NCBI GenBank assembly: GCA_019775845.1
Contig: JADQAV010000002.1
Coordinates: forward strand, 868,001-932,000
Length of the DNA stretch: 64,000 bases
DNA from: Myrmaecium sp. VS I D KN 1
Lineage: Eukaryota; Ascomycota; Dothideomycetes; Valsariales; Valsariaceae
Direction: 5' to 3'
Under the pieces are notes generated by a model that saw only the letters and a program-made list of their open reading frames with translations, was not told the origin of the DNA and did not search any database. Below are positions 12,620 through 23,690 of the stretch, in pieces (the stretch's first letter is position 1; each line of letters begins with the position of its first letter). The position numbers and the translations under genes were made by a program.

Positions 12620-13590
12620 AGAGGTCGTGCAGGAAAAAAAGAGAGAGAAAAAGACCGGGCATGCATGCGCGAGGTCACGCGCCGCTATGTGCGTGTGTGC
12701 ATGCTTACTTACTCGGGACTCCGTAGGTCTTCGCCAAGCTCCGCTGTAACGACGACGATGAATGTACCTGTGCCACGGCGGGAAATTCTTCCTCCCGCGG
12801 AAGGCTTCCTGCGCCAAGAAAGGTCCCGAGCTCAGCTGGCGGATTTTTTCGGAGCGAAGCTCGTCGATTGACCATAGGCAAGTACGACCTGCAGCTTGTG
12901 CAAACAGTCTTCCTTCTCTCACGCGGACTGAGGACGATTGACCGTGTTCATGAGATGTGAATGATTGCAGAGTTCTCGTGGACGAGAAGGTCACTCGTTG
13001 AGCCCCATGCCAAGGAGCTGGAGTACAAGGCTTAGCCTCCGGACAACTTATCCAGATGCGCTCCGCTTGTCGCCGTGGCATGCAGCGTCGATGTAGCCAA
13101 GATCATGCTCTGTGGAACACTGTGCTGTCTTATCCAGCGGAACAGGGTGGAGATGCGCCAGAGACAGCTCAATTGCAACTCCTGGAAATTCATTCCTGAT
13201 TCTTTCGCCAAAGCAGGACTGGTCGATATTCCCAGATTGAAGGTAGGGTGACATTGGCTGTCACCGATAAGCTGCCGCCTGAGAACGAGCAGGACCATCC
13301 GACCGAACATAAGAGCTGGGATATCTGGATAAGGCGGAGGGGTTGCTGCATTCGGGATTCGGGACAGAAGGCCTTGTAGGTTCGTCGTGCGCGGAGGTCT
13401 AAGACGTGGCACTTCTATGTGCGGGGAAGGAGCTGTGACCTAGCGCTCGTCTACCCCGCTGCAGACGGGAAGTGAGAGAGGTAGTTCGGCATCGGAAATC
13501 CATTGATTGAGTAGCCATCCGGGCGTCGATGTGTTCCCGTGGCTGATCAATGGAATTCGTATCCGGATAGAGAGATGTGCTCAAAGTCGC
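12620..13590 (-). pseudogene. Possible decayed coding fragments, minus strand
   Basis: Overlapping minus-strand frames of 60-157 codons switch from one to another across about 1 kb, with protein-like segments such as IELSLAHLHPVPLDKTAQ (about 13121-13174) and LSVTANVTLPSIWE in another frame. No start, no splice chain and no domain can be fixed. Either a relic or chance. Confidence 0.15.
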
Positions 13591-15410
13591 AGCCAGCCAG
13601 ACCGGGGTGCTCTACGGAGTTGTTGCTCGAGAGATCTTTATCTTTGATGAACCAGCGGCATCTTCCAGCCATTGGACGATTGGTTGTATGAGAAGTGTTG
13701 TATCCTCAGAGCGAGACAACGACATGAAAATCAAGAGGATCCTCATGTCTGATAGGAGGCGTTTCTTCAAGATAAGAAGGAAACTGTGAGGTTGTCGAGC
13801 AGGCCCCAACGTTGTATCAGGACGGAACGCTACTACTGAGAGATTCGGTGATGTGGAGGCAACAGCTGCGTTAGTGCCGGAGGAGAGAAAAGGCGGCAGA
13901 AAGACGAGCGGGCATTGGCTGGGGGGTATGCAGGGTCGGAGGTCGGAAAGGGCTGGTGCTGGGGCACGGAGAGCCGGGCAGCAGGTTGTAGCGAGGCGGA
14001 TAGATCTCCCTTGATCCCAGCAAGCGTCCGTTAAGCCTTGCCTACCGTATCACAACCTCACCTCAACTCCGGCGAGGGCGGGTGGTGACGGGCGGTCCGG
14101 CGTTTCCGCGAGGGAGGTGTGGTTGCGGAGCCGCATGCGTCTGAGTTTGTATGTACTGTATGGTGCCAGTGGGTAGCAGGATATGGATAGAAGGAGGTTC
14201 GTGAGCGGGTTTTGGCCTCAGGTTCCACATGGAGCGCCAACATTTGTCAACGATAAGACCCGGCTGGCGTTGCATCTCGATCTCGATGAGACAGGCGAGC
14301 ACTGGCACGTGAAGGGGAGGAAAATGATTCCTATCTGGTGCGATGGGGTGCAGCTGCTCGTTTCGTCGGCGCGTCCAATCGGAATGGCGCACCCCACCGG
14401 GCGAAGCGCATCCTTCGGGGTCCGCACGAGACGACGATGGATGAAAATAAAAATGGTACAATACAAGAACGTGACGAGAAAAAAAAATAACACAACGAAG
14501 ACGGAGACGCGTCAGGATACAAAACGATGGTCGAGACGCGTCAGAGATGGGCGGGAGGGTTGGGTGAGGTTGGGTTGAAGTAGGAAAGGGGAAAGGGGAC
14601 GATGAGACGCGGCAGGCGGTTGCAACATTTGCTGGACCGCTGACGTGCTCGGCCAGTTCGTCATGGACGAGAAAGGAGGAGGAGGTGAGGCGACGAGTCG
14701 TGCGTCGTGACTGAGGCAGCGAGGCGGTCAGGCATATTCCCCCTCCCCCCGGATCCGATGCAGGGGCGCATCCACATCCCAGCCGGACCCACACGCCGGG
14801 AAGTGATCGGTGCGGAGTGCAGGCGGGCCAATGGATGCCCCGCAAACCGCTCACCGCCCCGGATCTCCATGTAACCTCGCTCTCTTTTTTCTGCCCCAGT
14901 GCCTTGTGGCCAGGACATGCTAACGTTAACGTTAGTCGTCGTCGTCGTCGTCGCCGTCGTCGTCCGCAATCTCCCTCCGCTCCGGACTGCGACTCGCCAT
15001 GACTTCGTCCTTCTCCCTCTCGCCTAGTCTCAGTACATTATAAAGAACTGCCCCATTCCCGCTCCTCTGCCCTGCTCTACTCTCCATCCCCTCACTGCTA
15101 CTACTACTCCTTCTTCTCACCTCCATATACCTAGTACCCCGTTCACTCCGCCGCCACTGCTCCTGCCTCCTCCCACCTCCCACCTCCCATTGCCCGCCGC
15201 GCCGCTCCGCCCCCGACGCCTCCTCCGCTTATCTCCGCACACCCTGCCGTCTGATCTTGTGGCAACGTCAACCGTTCGGAGCTCCCTGTACCTACATACA
15301 TCAGTCAGTATCAAGTCGGCGAAGGTATCCAGGCAGGTCGTTGGGCGTCCTTGGCTTCACACCTTTCGTTGGACGGACTGTGTTTGGTGTTGTTGTACCT
15401 AGCAGCATCC

Positions 15411-15460
15411 TTGCTTCTTCCTCTTCCTCTTCCTCTTCCTCCTCTCTCTCCTCCATCCCT
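15411..15460 (+). repeat. Pyrimidine repeat in sulfatase leader (CTTCCT-type)
   Basis: Tandem CTTCCT/TCCTCC units just upstream of the choline sulfatase ATG, typical of fungal 5' leaders. Confidence 0.7.
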
Positions 15461-15515
15461 TCTTCCTTCTTCCTCATCTTCTCCTCTTCACCTTCGTTTC
15501 CTTTCTTCCATCATC

Positions 15516-17339
15516 ATGGCTCCTCACGCCGAGTTCGCCGAGGGACATCCTACCACAAACGGGCACACGGGTTTCCTTCCTAGTCAGCATACCGATGCAG
15601 TCAAGCCAAACATTCTCTACATCATGGCAGACCAGATGGCTGCGCCGCTCTTGAAGATGCATGACCCCAACTCGCCCATCAAGACCCCCAACCTCGACCG
15701 CCTTGCCGAGTCCGGCGTCGTGTTCGACAAGGCCTACTGCAACTCCCCCCTCTGTGCCCCCTCCCGCTTCTGCATGGTCACCGGCCAGCTCGCGTCCAAG
15801 ATCGGCGCGTACGACAACGCCTCCCACCTCAACGCCGACATCCCCACCTATGCCCACTACCTCCGCATGGAGGGCTACGAGACCACCCTGGCCGGCAAGA
15901 TGCACTTCATCGGCCCCGACCAGCTCCACGGCTTCGAGCACCGCCTCACCTCCGACATCTACCCCGGCGACTTCGGCTGGTCCGTCAACTGGGACAAGCC
16001 GGACGAGCGTCTGGAGTGGTACCACAACATGTCCTCCGTTATGCAGGCGGGACCATGCGTTCGCTCCAACCAGATGGACTATGACGAGGAAGTCATGTAC
16101 AAGGTGGGTTAGAGACGTACCGGAGTAGATCATACCGAGCCGGTTCAAAGCCCGCAGCTCGTTGTACCATCTGTAGCCGTGACTGACGATCTTCCTTTCC
16201 AGTCCACCCAATACCTCTACGACCACGTCCGCAAGGGCCAAGACGCTCGCCCGTTCTGCCTGACCGTCTCCCTCACGCACCCGCACGACCCCTACGCCAT
16301 CACGCAAGACTTCTGGGACCTGTACGAGGACGTCGAGATCCCGCTGCCCAAAGTCACGATCCCGCAAGAGAAGCAAGACACCCACTCCAAGCGGCTGCTG
16401 AAGGTCATCGACCTCTGGGACCACCCGGTGCCCGAAGAAGCCATCAAGCGCGCGCGCCGGGCCTACTACGCCGCCTGCTCCTACGTCGACCACAACATCG
16501 GCAAGCTGCTGAAGGTGCTCAAGGAGTGCAACCTGGACCGGAACACGATCGTCGTCTTCTCCGGCGACCACGGCGACATGCTCGGCGAGCGCGGGCTGTG
16601 GTACAAGATGTCCTGGTTCGAGCACAGCGCGCGCGTGCCCATGCTCGTCCACTACCCGGCCCGCTTCCCGCCCCGCCGCGTCCCCGAGGTCGTCTCCACC
16701 CTGGACATGCTGCCCACGCTTGTCGATCTCGCCGGCGGCGACCGCGACCGCATCGTCCCCATCGACGGCCGCAGCCTGTATCCCGCGCTCGTCGGCGGCA
16801 AAGCCTACGACGAGGTGATCGGGGAGTACATGGGCGAGGGCACCGTCTCCCCCGTCATGATGATCCGTCGCGGTCGGTACAAGTACACGTGCTGCCTGGT
16901 CGACAAGCCGCAGCTCTTCAACCTGGACGCCGACCCGCAGGAACTCCACAACCTCGTCGACTCTCCGGATCCGGAGCACGAGAAGGTCGCCGCTGCGTTC
17001 GCGCAGGAGGCCGCCGAGCGATGGGATCTCAAGCGCATTCACAACGATTGCTTGCGCTCCCAGCGCATGCGCCGCACTTGCTGGACCGCGCTGCGCAAGG
17101 GCCAGTTTGTCAGCTGGGATTACCAGCCCCCGGTCATGGATCACCAGAAGTAAGTCATGTCCTTCTCTCTAGCCTTCCACGAACGCTTCGGTTAACGATT
17201 TGTGCCTGACAGATACATCCGCTCCACCATCCCCCTCGACGACCTCGAGCTGCGCGCCCGCTACCCGCCCGTCGATGAGTTCGGCCGGGTCAAGATCACC
17301 AACCATCCCCACGGCATCGCTGGCTCCCATGGCGAGTAA
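15516..17339 (+). CDS. Choline sulfatase
   Basis: Hydrolyses choline-O-sulfate, a fungal osmolyte and sulfur store, to choline and sulfate. Three exons (15516-16103, 16203-17149, 17213-17339) give 553 residues, normal for the family. Catalytic features: metal-binding aspartate in PNILYIMADQ near residue 39; the sulfatase signature CAPSR with Cys80, the residue converted to formylglycine; KMHFIGPDQLHGFE; LTHPHDPY; and FSGDHGDMLGERGLWYKMSW. Residues specific to choline sulfatase rather than aryl- or alkylsulfatases are YDNASHLNADIPTYAHYLR, the LTSDIYPGDFGW segment, and the C-terminal subdomain with WTALRKGQFVSWDYQP. There is no signal peptide, so it is probably cytosolic. The ATG chosen is the first Met before conserved sequence; the same frame extends upstream but lies in the CT-rich leader. 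A long antisense frame opposite it is a codon-bias shadow. Confidence 0.96.
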
Positions 17340-17570
17340 GAGGGAGAAAAGAAAGAAAGATGGTCGTCTTCAACATTTACTCACTCGTCTTGCGATCGTC
17401 TCGCTGTCGTCCTCCGCGTCCTTTATTTTGCGTTTTTTTGCTCGGCATCTTTCAACAAGCTCGATATCATCTTGCGACGACTTTGCTTCTTTTTTTTTTT
17501 CTCCTCTGATCTTGCTAATCGCCGTCGTTTCGTTCGGTTTTACGTGGCATCTCTGCGAAGTTGTGTGTCC

Positions 17571-17606
17571 CTTGTCCTTGTCCTTGTCCTTGTCCTTGTC
17601 CTTGTC
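17571..17606. repeat. Hexanucleotide repeat (CTTGTC)6
   Basis: Six tandem copies of CTTGTC read directly in the sequence, in the 3' flank of the sulfatase gene. Confidence 0.95.
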
Positions 17607-18337
17607 TCGCGCACGCGCAGCTTTGTCCGGGTTTCTTCATTTAGCGACCGGCGTTCCAGGCCTGCCGGCGTTTATGCTTTTTTTGTTCCTACCGTCTCTC
17701 GGGGTTCATCCTTCGTTCTTCTGTTCTGAGGCAGTCGGTGGGATGGGTTTCGGTTTGGTTCGAGAACTTCCATAGTCATCTTCTTCTTCCTTCATCTCCG
17801 GAGGAGGGAAATTGGGAAAATGGAATTGAAATGAGGATCTGTGTATATAATCCGTTGGGCATGATGGTGGGTGGATTATGGAGGATCTATTACCCGTTGG
17901 GTGTGAAAGATGGCTTCTATATACAATCTATATACCTATAGGAATCATTTCCACCAAGAATGACTTGCCTTTTTGTTCTTCTACACCATGCCGGACGGTG
18001 CTACTACTGCCACTGCTACTGCTACCGTTCCCACTGCTGTCGCTGGACCTGCGCCACCCCAGCCCATCGCGGGGATCTACGGCTTCATGTCTGTGTTCGA
18101 AGGGCTGGGACGTGAACAAGTAGGAGAAGCAATAGACCGTGGCAAGGAAGAAACCTACTACCTACTACCTACTGCTTATCCATACCAACCATATATCTCC
18201 CGGAGGAGAGGAAGAAAGGATGGACGGAAGAGGGGAAGGAAGATCAACACAGGAGCGAAAGCATCTCCGCCGGCAGGGTGCAAAGTGTCGCGCACACGCG
18301 TTTCCTAAGCGCAGAACGTTATTCGTGAATCATTCAT

Positions 18338-18367
18338 CATTCATTCATTCATTCATTCATTCATTCA
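18338..18367. repeat. Tetranucleotide repeat (CATT)n
   Basis: About seven and a half perfect CATT units. Confidence 0.95.
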
Positions 18368-18913
18368 GCTAGCTTTACTAGGCTCATGAGATGGATATCG
18401 ATCGAGGCCCTTTGGGAGTAAAGGAAAAAAAAGACAGAAAGGAAAAGAAAGTAGCAAAGGAAAACTGGGGATCATCCGCTGCCGCTGTCGCTCCTGCCCC
18501 TGATTTTGCCACTGCTGTTACTGGGGAACTATACCTTAGCCTTGAGTGTTGTCTTAGTTGTGATCGGGGCAAAGGAAAGCAGGGGAAAGCGATAAATCCC
18601 GCTCAGAAGGGAGGATGAACGTTCGGAGGCGTATGATGTAGCTCCCTGTGGTGTTGTCTCGGAGAGTTCCGTGAAGAGGGCTTTTGCTCCGCCTTTTGGT
18701 TGGGTATTCGAGGATGTGTTCCTGAGACTGGCTGGAGTGGATGGAATAAGATATATCTGTAGCCTGTAAAGTGTGATCGAAGAAGAAAAGAAGAGCAAAG
18801 TATGTTTGTGTCGGTAGAAGCCAGAGAAGAAAGTTATAGAACGGCGAGTTCGCTGTCAGTCTCACCACTATCCGTTTAACGATGGCCAACGTAGAACGGT
18901 TCCGGCGGATGGC

Positions 18914-19927
18914 CTAAGAAGAAGTCAACTGATTGGCGAGCCGCTGCTGAGCAAAGTTGGCAGCCCTCTCGACAGCCTTCTGTGCAGCTTCCTTCGCAAG
19001 CCTGTCGGCGATAGCATTCTCAGAGCGAGTGATGAGGTAATACATAACCTCGATCCCCTTGCTATTGAACCGTTTATACAGCGTCTCGATCTCCTTTAGA
19101 TACTCCGCGTTGGGGACGGGGGTTTTGCCGTCCTTCTTCACGAACAAGCCGGTTTCCAGGTCGACGGTCCAGCTCAGGGAGTACTCGGTAAGACAGCTGC
19201 GGAGCCACTTCGAATGCAAGCAGAAGACTAACCGGAGATGGTACTTGCCGCAGGCCTTGCAGTAGTCGTGGCACTCCGGCCGCTTGAGCGAGAGGTTGGT
19301 GCCCAACATGCTTTCGACCTTCTTCATCGCGCAGATGAGGGCTTGGAGCTCGGCTTTCTGGAGGGTGGGCGTGTCGCCGTGGTCGAGCGCGAGGGGCGCG
19401 GAGACGTTGTACTTGCACGGCTCGCCGCCGAACGAGACGCCGTAGCCGGCCTGCGAGGTCGGCTTGCCGTCGTTCAGGCACGCGCCCGCGACGAACACCA
19501 TGAGGCAGCGGACCTGTTCGATGACGTGGAAGATGCTGCGGTGAGGGCCGCCGTAGTCCGCGGGCGCATCGTAGCCCCGGTGGGGGTGACGGCAGAAACC
19601 TAAGGAGGAGCCCTTGCACATGAGGAACGCGAGGCCGCAGCTCTCGCAGAAGTTGCCGGGCAGATACCTCATCGCCGGCACACGGCTCTCCTTGCAAGGC
19701 GTACCGCCCCCAAGCAAGCCTTGCTCCGTGCAACGGATGATTTCGTCAAACTTTTTGGCCTCCCACCTGGTGAAGGCAAATTCCTCCTTCATCGCAGCCA
19801 GAGCCTTCGTAACAAAGGCCGGCTTGGAGGCGGGATCATCCGGTGCGGGAGCATCATTGGCTTTTTCGCCGCTGGAAGCTCCGGCTTTAGTGGCAGGCTC
19901 GGACGCGATCTTGGAGAATACAGGCAT
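18914..19927 (-). CDS. RNase H-like domain protein with degenerate active site
   Basis: Single-exon protein of 337 residues. An N-terminal cysteine-containing segment (Cys94, Cys97, Cys104, Cys112) is followed by an RNase H fold from about residue 141 to 320. The fold is recognised by GACLNDGK, KAELQALICAMKKVES and the final RSENAIADRLAKEAA helix, and by line-by-line similarity to the protein at 39532-40625. RNase H needs four acids. Here Glu193 and Asp308 are kept, but the first Asp is Ala147 (FVAGAC) and the third is His238 (CLHSKW). Known chemistry of the family makes cleavage unlikely; nucleic-acid binding is possible but inferred. The open frame is intact, so this looks like a maintained pseudo-enzyme rather than a pseudogene. 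Divergent from MED8. Confidence 0.82.
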   Translation of the reverse strand: MPVFSKIASEPATKAGASSGEKANDAPAPDDPASKPAFVTKALAAMKEEFAFTRWEAKKFDEIIRCTEQGLLGGGTPCKESRVPAMRYLPGNFCESCGLAFLMCKGSSLGFCRHPHRGYDAPADYGGPHRSIFHVIEQVRCLMVFVAGACLNDGKPTSQAGYGVSFGGEPCKYNVSAPLALDHGDTPTLQKAELQALICAMKKVESMLGTNLSLKRPECHDYCKACGKYHLRLVFCLHSKWLRSCLTEYSLSWTVDLETGLFVKKDGKTPVPNAEYLKEIETLYKRFNSKGIEVMYYLITRSENAIADRLAKEAAQKAVERAANFAQQRLANQLTSS

Positions 19928-21077
19928 GTCTTACCGGTTTTCCTTGGATGTTGATGTTGGATACTGTTCTGAAGAGATACCGCAAGGACGGGCGAAGTCG
20001 TGGTCGATGATGATTGTTGCAAAGGCACGGTGGTAGGAAACTTGGTCAACCAGATGTTGCTCTGGTCAGATCGCGGTGTGTGAGGAAGCGAAGTCTTCGG
20101 AGGTCGTGTGATGGCGTGCAGCAAGTTGAGACCCAAGTGTTTGGAAGATCTCGGATTCGAGATCTTGGGAGGTTGAGGGAGTTGCGGGAGTGGAGTTGGA
20201 ATTGGTTGATACCGAGGGTTCTTTTTGCTTCGGGACCATATAACTAGACGGAACAAGATATCGCCGAAAGTTTCAAGCACGGGACTGTCAGGCACCGGGG
20301 AACTGTTTGCTATTGAGGTATCGTATCCCTGCCGGCAAGTGAGCCATTGCAGGCTACATCCAGAGCAGGACAGTTCAAGGATTGACCGCCTGTCTGCCGC
20401 GTCTTTTACTCAGTATCTTTCCCAGCTCTGGCAAATTCAGAACGATTTGACGATTCATTCGCCATCATATATGACCAAGGCATAATATCTCACGTAGCAA
20501 CCAGCATCGATAGAAGATCGGTTTAGAATACGCACGGAAGCTAGACATCTTTTGACAGAAATGAAGGTAGCACAATTAACCATCGAAGGCAAACAGTGAG
20601 TGAGAAAATGAACGTCTCAATCTGACAGTAAAAAGCCGCACAACAGTGCTGAAATGATGCTTGCGGTTTGTCTAAGAAAACTGATCACCTACATCCGGTG
20701 TTGCGAACGACAGCTTCCGCTTGACATGGGGCATCCAGAGTTCTAGAGTTAGCGGTTTGTTGCAACATATTTCTACTTCGTTCAACCATCAAAGATGAAA
20801 CTTGCGTAGCTCTTCAAAGGCACGATCGTTTTACGCTCACTGCCGGCAAAAGCATCTCATGGATTGTTTGCTAAGATCTTGCCTGGAGGTCAAATGAGAT
20901 ACCTTCGGGGACGGAAGATCCTATACCCGCATACCCGACGGCGGGGGCCACCCTTACCTCAGCATTCGGGTGTCCCTTGGAGCTCGCCCTCACCCAAACG
21001 TCGCTATAAGAGTGTCTTCGAGGCGAATACAACAAAAGCTGCAGTAAAAGGAGATTATTCGGGGATATCGGCGTGAA
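19928..21077. promoter_or_regulatory. Divergent intergenic region between RNase H-like gene and MED8
   Basis: It carries the 5' regions of both flanking genes. Open frames around 19.8-20.5 kb overlap on both strands and lack domains. Nothing else was recognised. Confidence 0.5.
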
Positions 21078-21983
21078 ATGGACGCTCAGCGCCCCCTTCC
21101 TGACGAGATCAGAGCTCTCGAACAAACTAGAAATCGGCTCAACAATGTCAGCCATGACTTGGGTGTGCTGCTCAACGAGGTAGTCACTGGCGATCCTCTT
21201 CCTCCCTGGTGAGTACATGGTCTATAGGTCATCTCAAATCTTTTTCTCTCGAATTTAGCACTCCATTGTCTCTAGTTCAATTTTCACTGTCGTCTTGCAT
21301 CCCTCAATTATTTCAATCGTCCTATACCTGATTCCGATATCCTCTCTCCGTTCAACTCCAGACCTTCGGACCTAACAAAATCCAGGCCCAAGATCCATCA
21401 ATCCACCCAGCAGCTATCACGCCACGTAGACATGGTCCTAAACAACCTGCGGCAAAACTCCAAGTTCCTCAGCAGCGCACACGTCTACCCCACCTCCGCC
21501 TTCCCCGGGCAGACGCAGGAAAACCTCCTCCATCAGCTCATCCGCAAGAAGCTCGAGGTGGACGCGGAAGAGTTCATCGACCAGGGCGAAAAGGCCGCGC
21601 AGCCGCTGATCGTCCGACCGGATCCCAAGGCCGGCCTGGACGACGCCGCGTTGATGGAGCTGTGGGATTGGGCGCCGGCGGCGGCGAACGGGATCATCCG
21701 TGAGGTCTTCCTTGGAGGGGATGAGGAGGATGAGGGCGAGGAGGAGGAGGAGGAGGATGATGAGGAGGAGGATGAGGATGAGGGCGATGCGATGCAGGGC
21801 GTGGAAAGCGGGAAAGCGGGTGCTCCGTCCAGTGCACCGGAGATGAAGATGACGAAGCTGGATCACCTGCTGCGGTTCATGATCACTGGCGTTAAGAACT
21901 GGACGGATGAGCCGGCGAGGCCAACGCGGACGGTTGGACAACTTCGAGAGGCTACGGGGGTCCTCACTTCGAGTCGGTCTTAG
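21078..21983 (+). CDS. MED8: Mediator of RNA polymerase II transcription subunit 8
   Basis: Subunit of the Mediator head module in the nucleus, bridging activators and RNA polymerase II. Exon 1 is 21078-21208, the intron is 21209-21385 (GTGAGT; branch CTAAC; acceptor ATCCAG) and exon 2 is 21386-21983, giving 242 residues. Exon 1 encodes the family N-terminus IRALEQTRNRLNNVSHDLGV and DPLPPW. Exon 2 continues with SRHVDMVLNNLRQNSKFL, the VYPTSAFPG segment and LIRKKLEVDAEEFI, all Med8 hallmarks. An unusually long Glu/Asp run (about residues 155-175) interrupts the less conserved C-terminal half. The 177 nt intron is longer than its neighbours, but the junction joins the conserved W-P pair in frame. 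Assigned from family pattern; confidence is high for Med8-like. Confidence 0.86.
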
Positions 21984-22402
21984 ATAAAGTAGGGCTTCGG
22001 GGGTGCACAGGGTTGTTGTCCCTTAGTTCATGGCGTTTGGGCAGTCGTATGGGGTTTTCGCATTGCATCCGTTTGGGGGGAAGACCGTTCAATTGGCGGT
22101 TTACTGTTTACACGATGATACCACGATTTCCATATCTTTAATTGGACGATAGTCTCTCTTCACCAACATCATCACGTTTCTGTCGTTCCGCAAAAAATCC
22201 CAGCACTGTGAACGGTTGCCCTAAAACTATCGGTAGGACTGACCTGTGAACCCTGATTCTCCTCGCTTGACGCACGGCCCACCCCGCGCTTCCCCGAATA
22301 TCTGTCATCATCAAAACATTGAATTTCCCTCCGATCCCCATCACCGACCACCATCAACCACCCTCCCTTCGCATCCCAATCCCCCCCTCCACAACAACAA
22401 CC
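21984..22402. other. Short intergenic region MED8 to MPDU1
   Basis: Tandem genes on the plus strand. The sequence is ordinary 3' flank followed by a C-rich leader; nothing else seen. Confidence 0.6.
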
Positions 22403-23369
22403 ATGGATGCCCTACGCTCCGCCCTCCAACCCATCACGCACCACCTGCCCGCGCCCGTCGCCGAAGCCGCCCGCTCCTTGCTCGGACCCAGCTGCTACCA
22501 AACCCTCCTCCTGGACATCGACCCGCTCGGCTCACCCAGCTGCGTCAAGCTCGCCATCTCCAAGGGACTCGGCATCGGCATCATCGGCGCCAGCGCCGTG
22601 GTCAAGGTTCCACAGCTGCTCAAGCTCCTCCGCGCCCGGTCCGCCGCGGGCGTCAGCTTCCTCGCCTACCTCCTCGAGACGGCCGCCTACCTCATCTCCC
22701 TCGCCTACAACGTCCGCCACGCCTTCCCCGTCAGCACCTACGGCGAGACGGCCCTGATCGCCGTCCAGAACGTCGCCATCGCCGCCTGCGTGCTGCACTA
22801 TCAGGGCCGCCCCGCCGCCGCGGGCGTCTTCGTCGCCGGCCTCGCCGCGGCCGGGTATGCGCTCTTCCGCCCGGACATCGTGGACGTGCGCACCCTCGCT
22901 TTGCTCCAGGCGGGCGCCGGCGTGCTCGGCGTCGCCTCCAAGGCCCCGCAGATCTGGACGGTGTGGAGGCAAGGTGGGACGGGTCAGCTGAGCGCGTTCG
23001 CGGTACGTTATCTCCTCTTTCCTCCTTCCCATTCCTCCCCCTTGAAATCTCGCTAACGTGTTCTTTTGTCTTCAGGTCTTCAACTACCTCCTCGGCTCCC
23101 TCTCCCGCATCTTCACCACCCTCCAGGAGGTCCCCGACCCGCTCATCCTCTACGGCTTCGTCGCCGGCTTCGCCCTCAACGCCGTCCTCGCCTGCCAGAT
23201 GCTCTACTACTGGAACGCGCCGGCCCCGAGCAAGGAGGGGAGCGCCAAGCGCGGAAAGAAGGTGCCGGTCCCCGCGGCGGCGGCGGGCCAGCCGACGACG
23301 GCCACGACCGCGACGGGTGCGGCGCCGAAGCGGAGCGCGAAGAGCCCGAGTACGAGGCGGAGGGGTTAG
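22403..23369 (+). CDS. MPDU1: MPDU1-like PQ-loop membrane protein
   Basis: Homologue of mannose-P-dolichol utilization defect 1, an ER membrane protein needed for use of dolichol-phosphate mannose and glucose in glycosylation and GPI synthesis. Exon 1 is 22403-23002, the intron is 23003-23075 (GTACGT; CTAAC branch; TTCAG) and exon 2 is 23076-23369, giving 297 residues. Two PQ-loops are visible: KVPQLLKLLRARSAAGVS and KAPQIWTVWRQGGTGQLS, each in a hydrophobic helix context, with about seven helices overall. The loop between helices contains the ETAAYLISLAYNVRH segment typical of MPDU1. The C-terminus is a Lys/Ala/Thr-rich basic tail, probably cytosolic, longer than in animals. The second exon begins at the conserved FNYLLGSLSRIFTTLQE stretch. 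Confidence 0.92.
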
Positions 23370-23690
23370 TTGGGTAGTTAGTCAGTTAGCTCAGACATGC
23401 TAGACATATGCGTTCAATATTTTGTTCTATTCTATTCTACTTTGGTATACTTTTGGGAGAGATTCTATCGTACAATGACGTTCTACGCCTTTTTTCAATC
23501 CCGTTCTAGCTTCAATCACCTAAAAATACGCCCACGGGTATAGTGCATGCTTTTGTTCTTGTAACGTGCCGTTCCGTTTTCCTGACCGTGCCTCATGATT
23601 CCACTGCGTGTATAGCTCCCTGATGAAGACCTATCCATATAACGCTCGGCCTTGCGCCATTCTCAAACGCCATTGTTCCATTCAATCTCC
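23370..23690. other. Convergent 3' region, MPDU1 and N-terminal methyltransferase
   Basis: About 320 bp of AT-richer sequence between two stop codons. Shared terminator region; no gene. Confidence 0.6.

Larger units (their letters stand above)
8631..15515. other. Large gene-poor region (6.9 kb)
   Basis: No complete gene can be supported. It contains three patches that look like fragments of spliced coding sequence (listed separately at 8949-9556, 10030-10261 and 12620-13590), a long stretch of TAC/GTAC-rich non-coding sequence from about 10.3 to 12.6 kb, and the pyrimidine-rich leader of the sulfatase gene from about 15.0 kb. The 264-codon open frame on the minus strand at 14063-14854 has biased His/Pro/Arg/Ser composition and no domain. 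Confidence 0.6.
17340..18913. other. Convergent intergenic region with simple repeats
   Basis: The 3' flanks of choline sulfatase (plus) and the degenerate RNase H-like gene (minus) meet here. No gene is supported. It contains a hexanucleotide repeat at 17571-17606 and a CATT repeat at 18338-18367. Confidence 0.65.

Noticed and set aside
14063-14854. 263-residue open frame on the minus strand
   Set aside because: Biased Pro/Arg/His/Ser composition, no domain, and overlapped by frames on the other strand; no splice or start context.
15474-17144. 556-codon open frame antisense to choline sulfatase
   Set aside because: Val/Gly/Asp/Arg-dominated translation typical of the complement of a GC3-rich gene; the sense strand has clear sulfatase motifs and introns.
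21720-21790. GAGGAGGAT repeat as a microsatellite of interest
   Set aside because: It simply encodes the Glu/Asp run of MED8.
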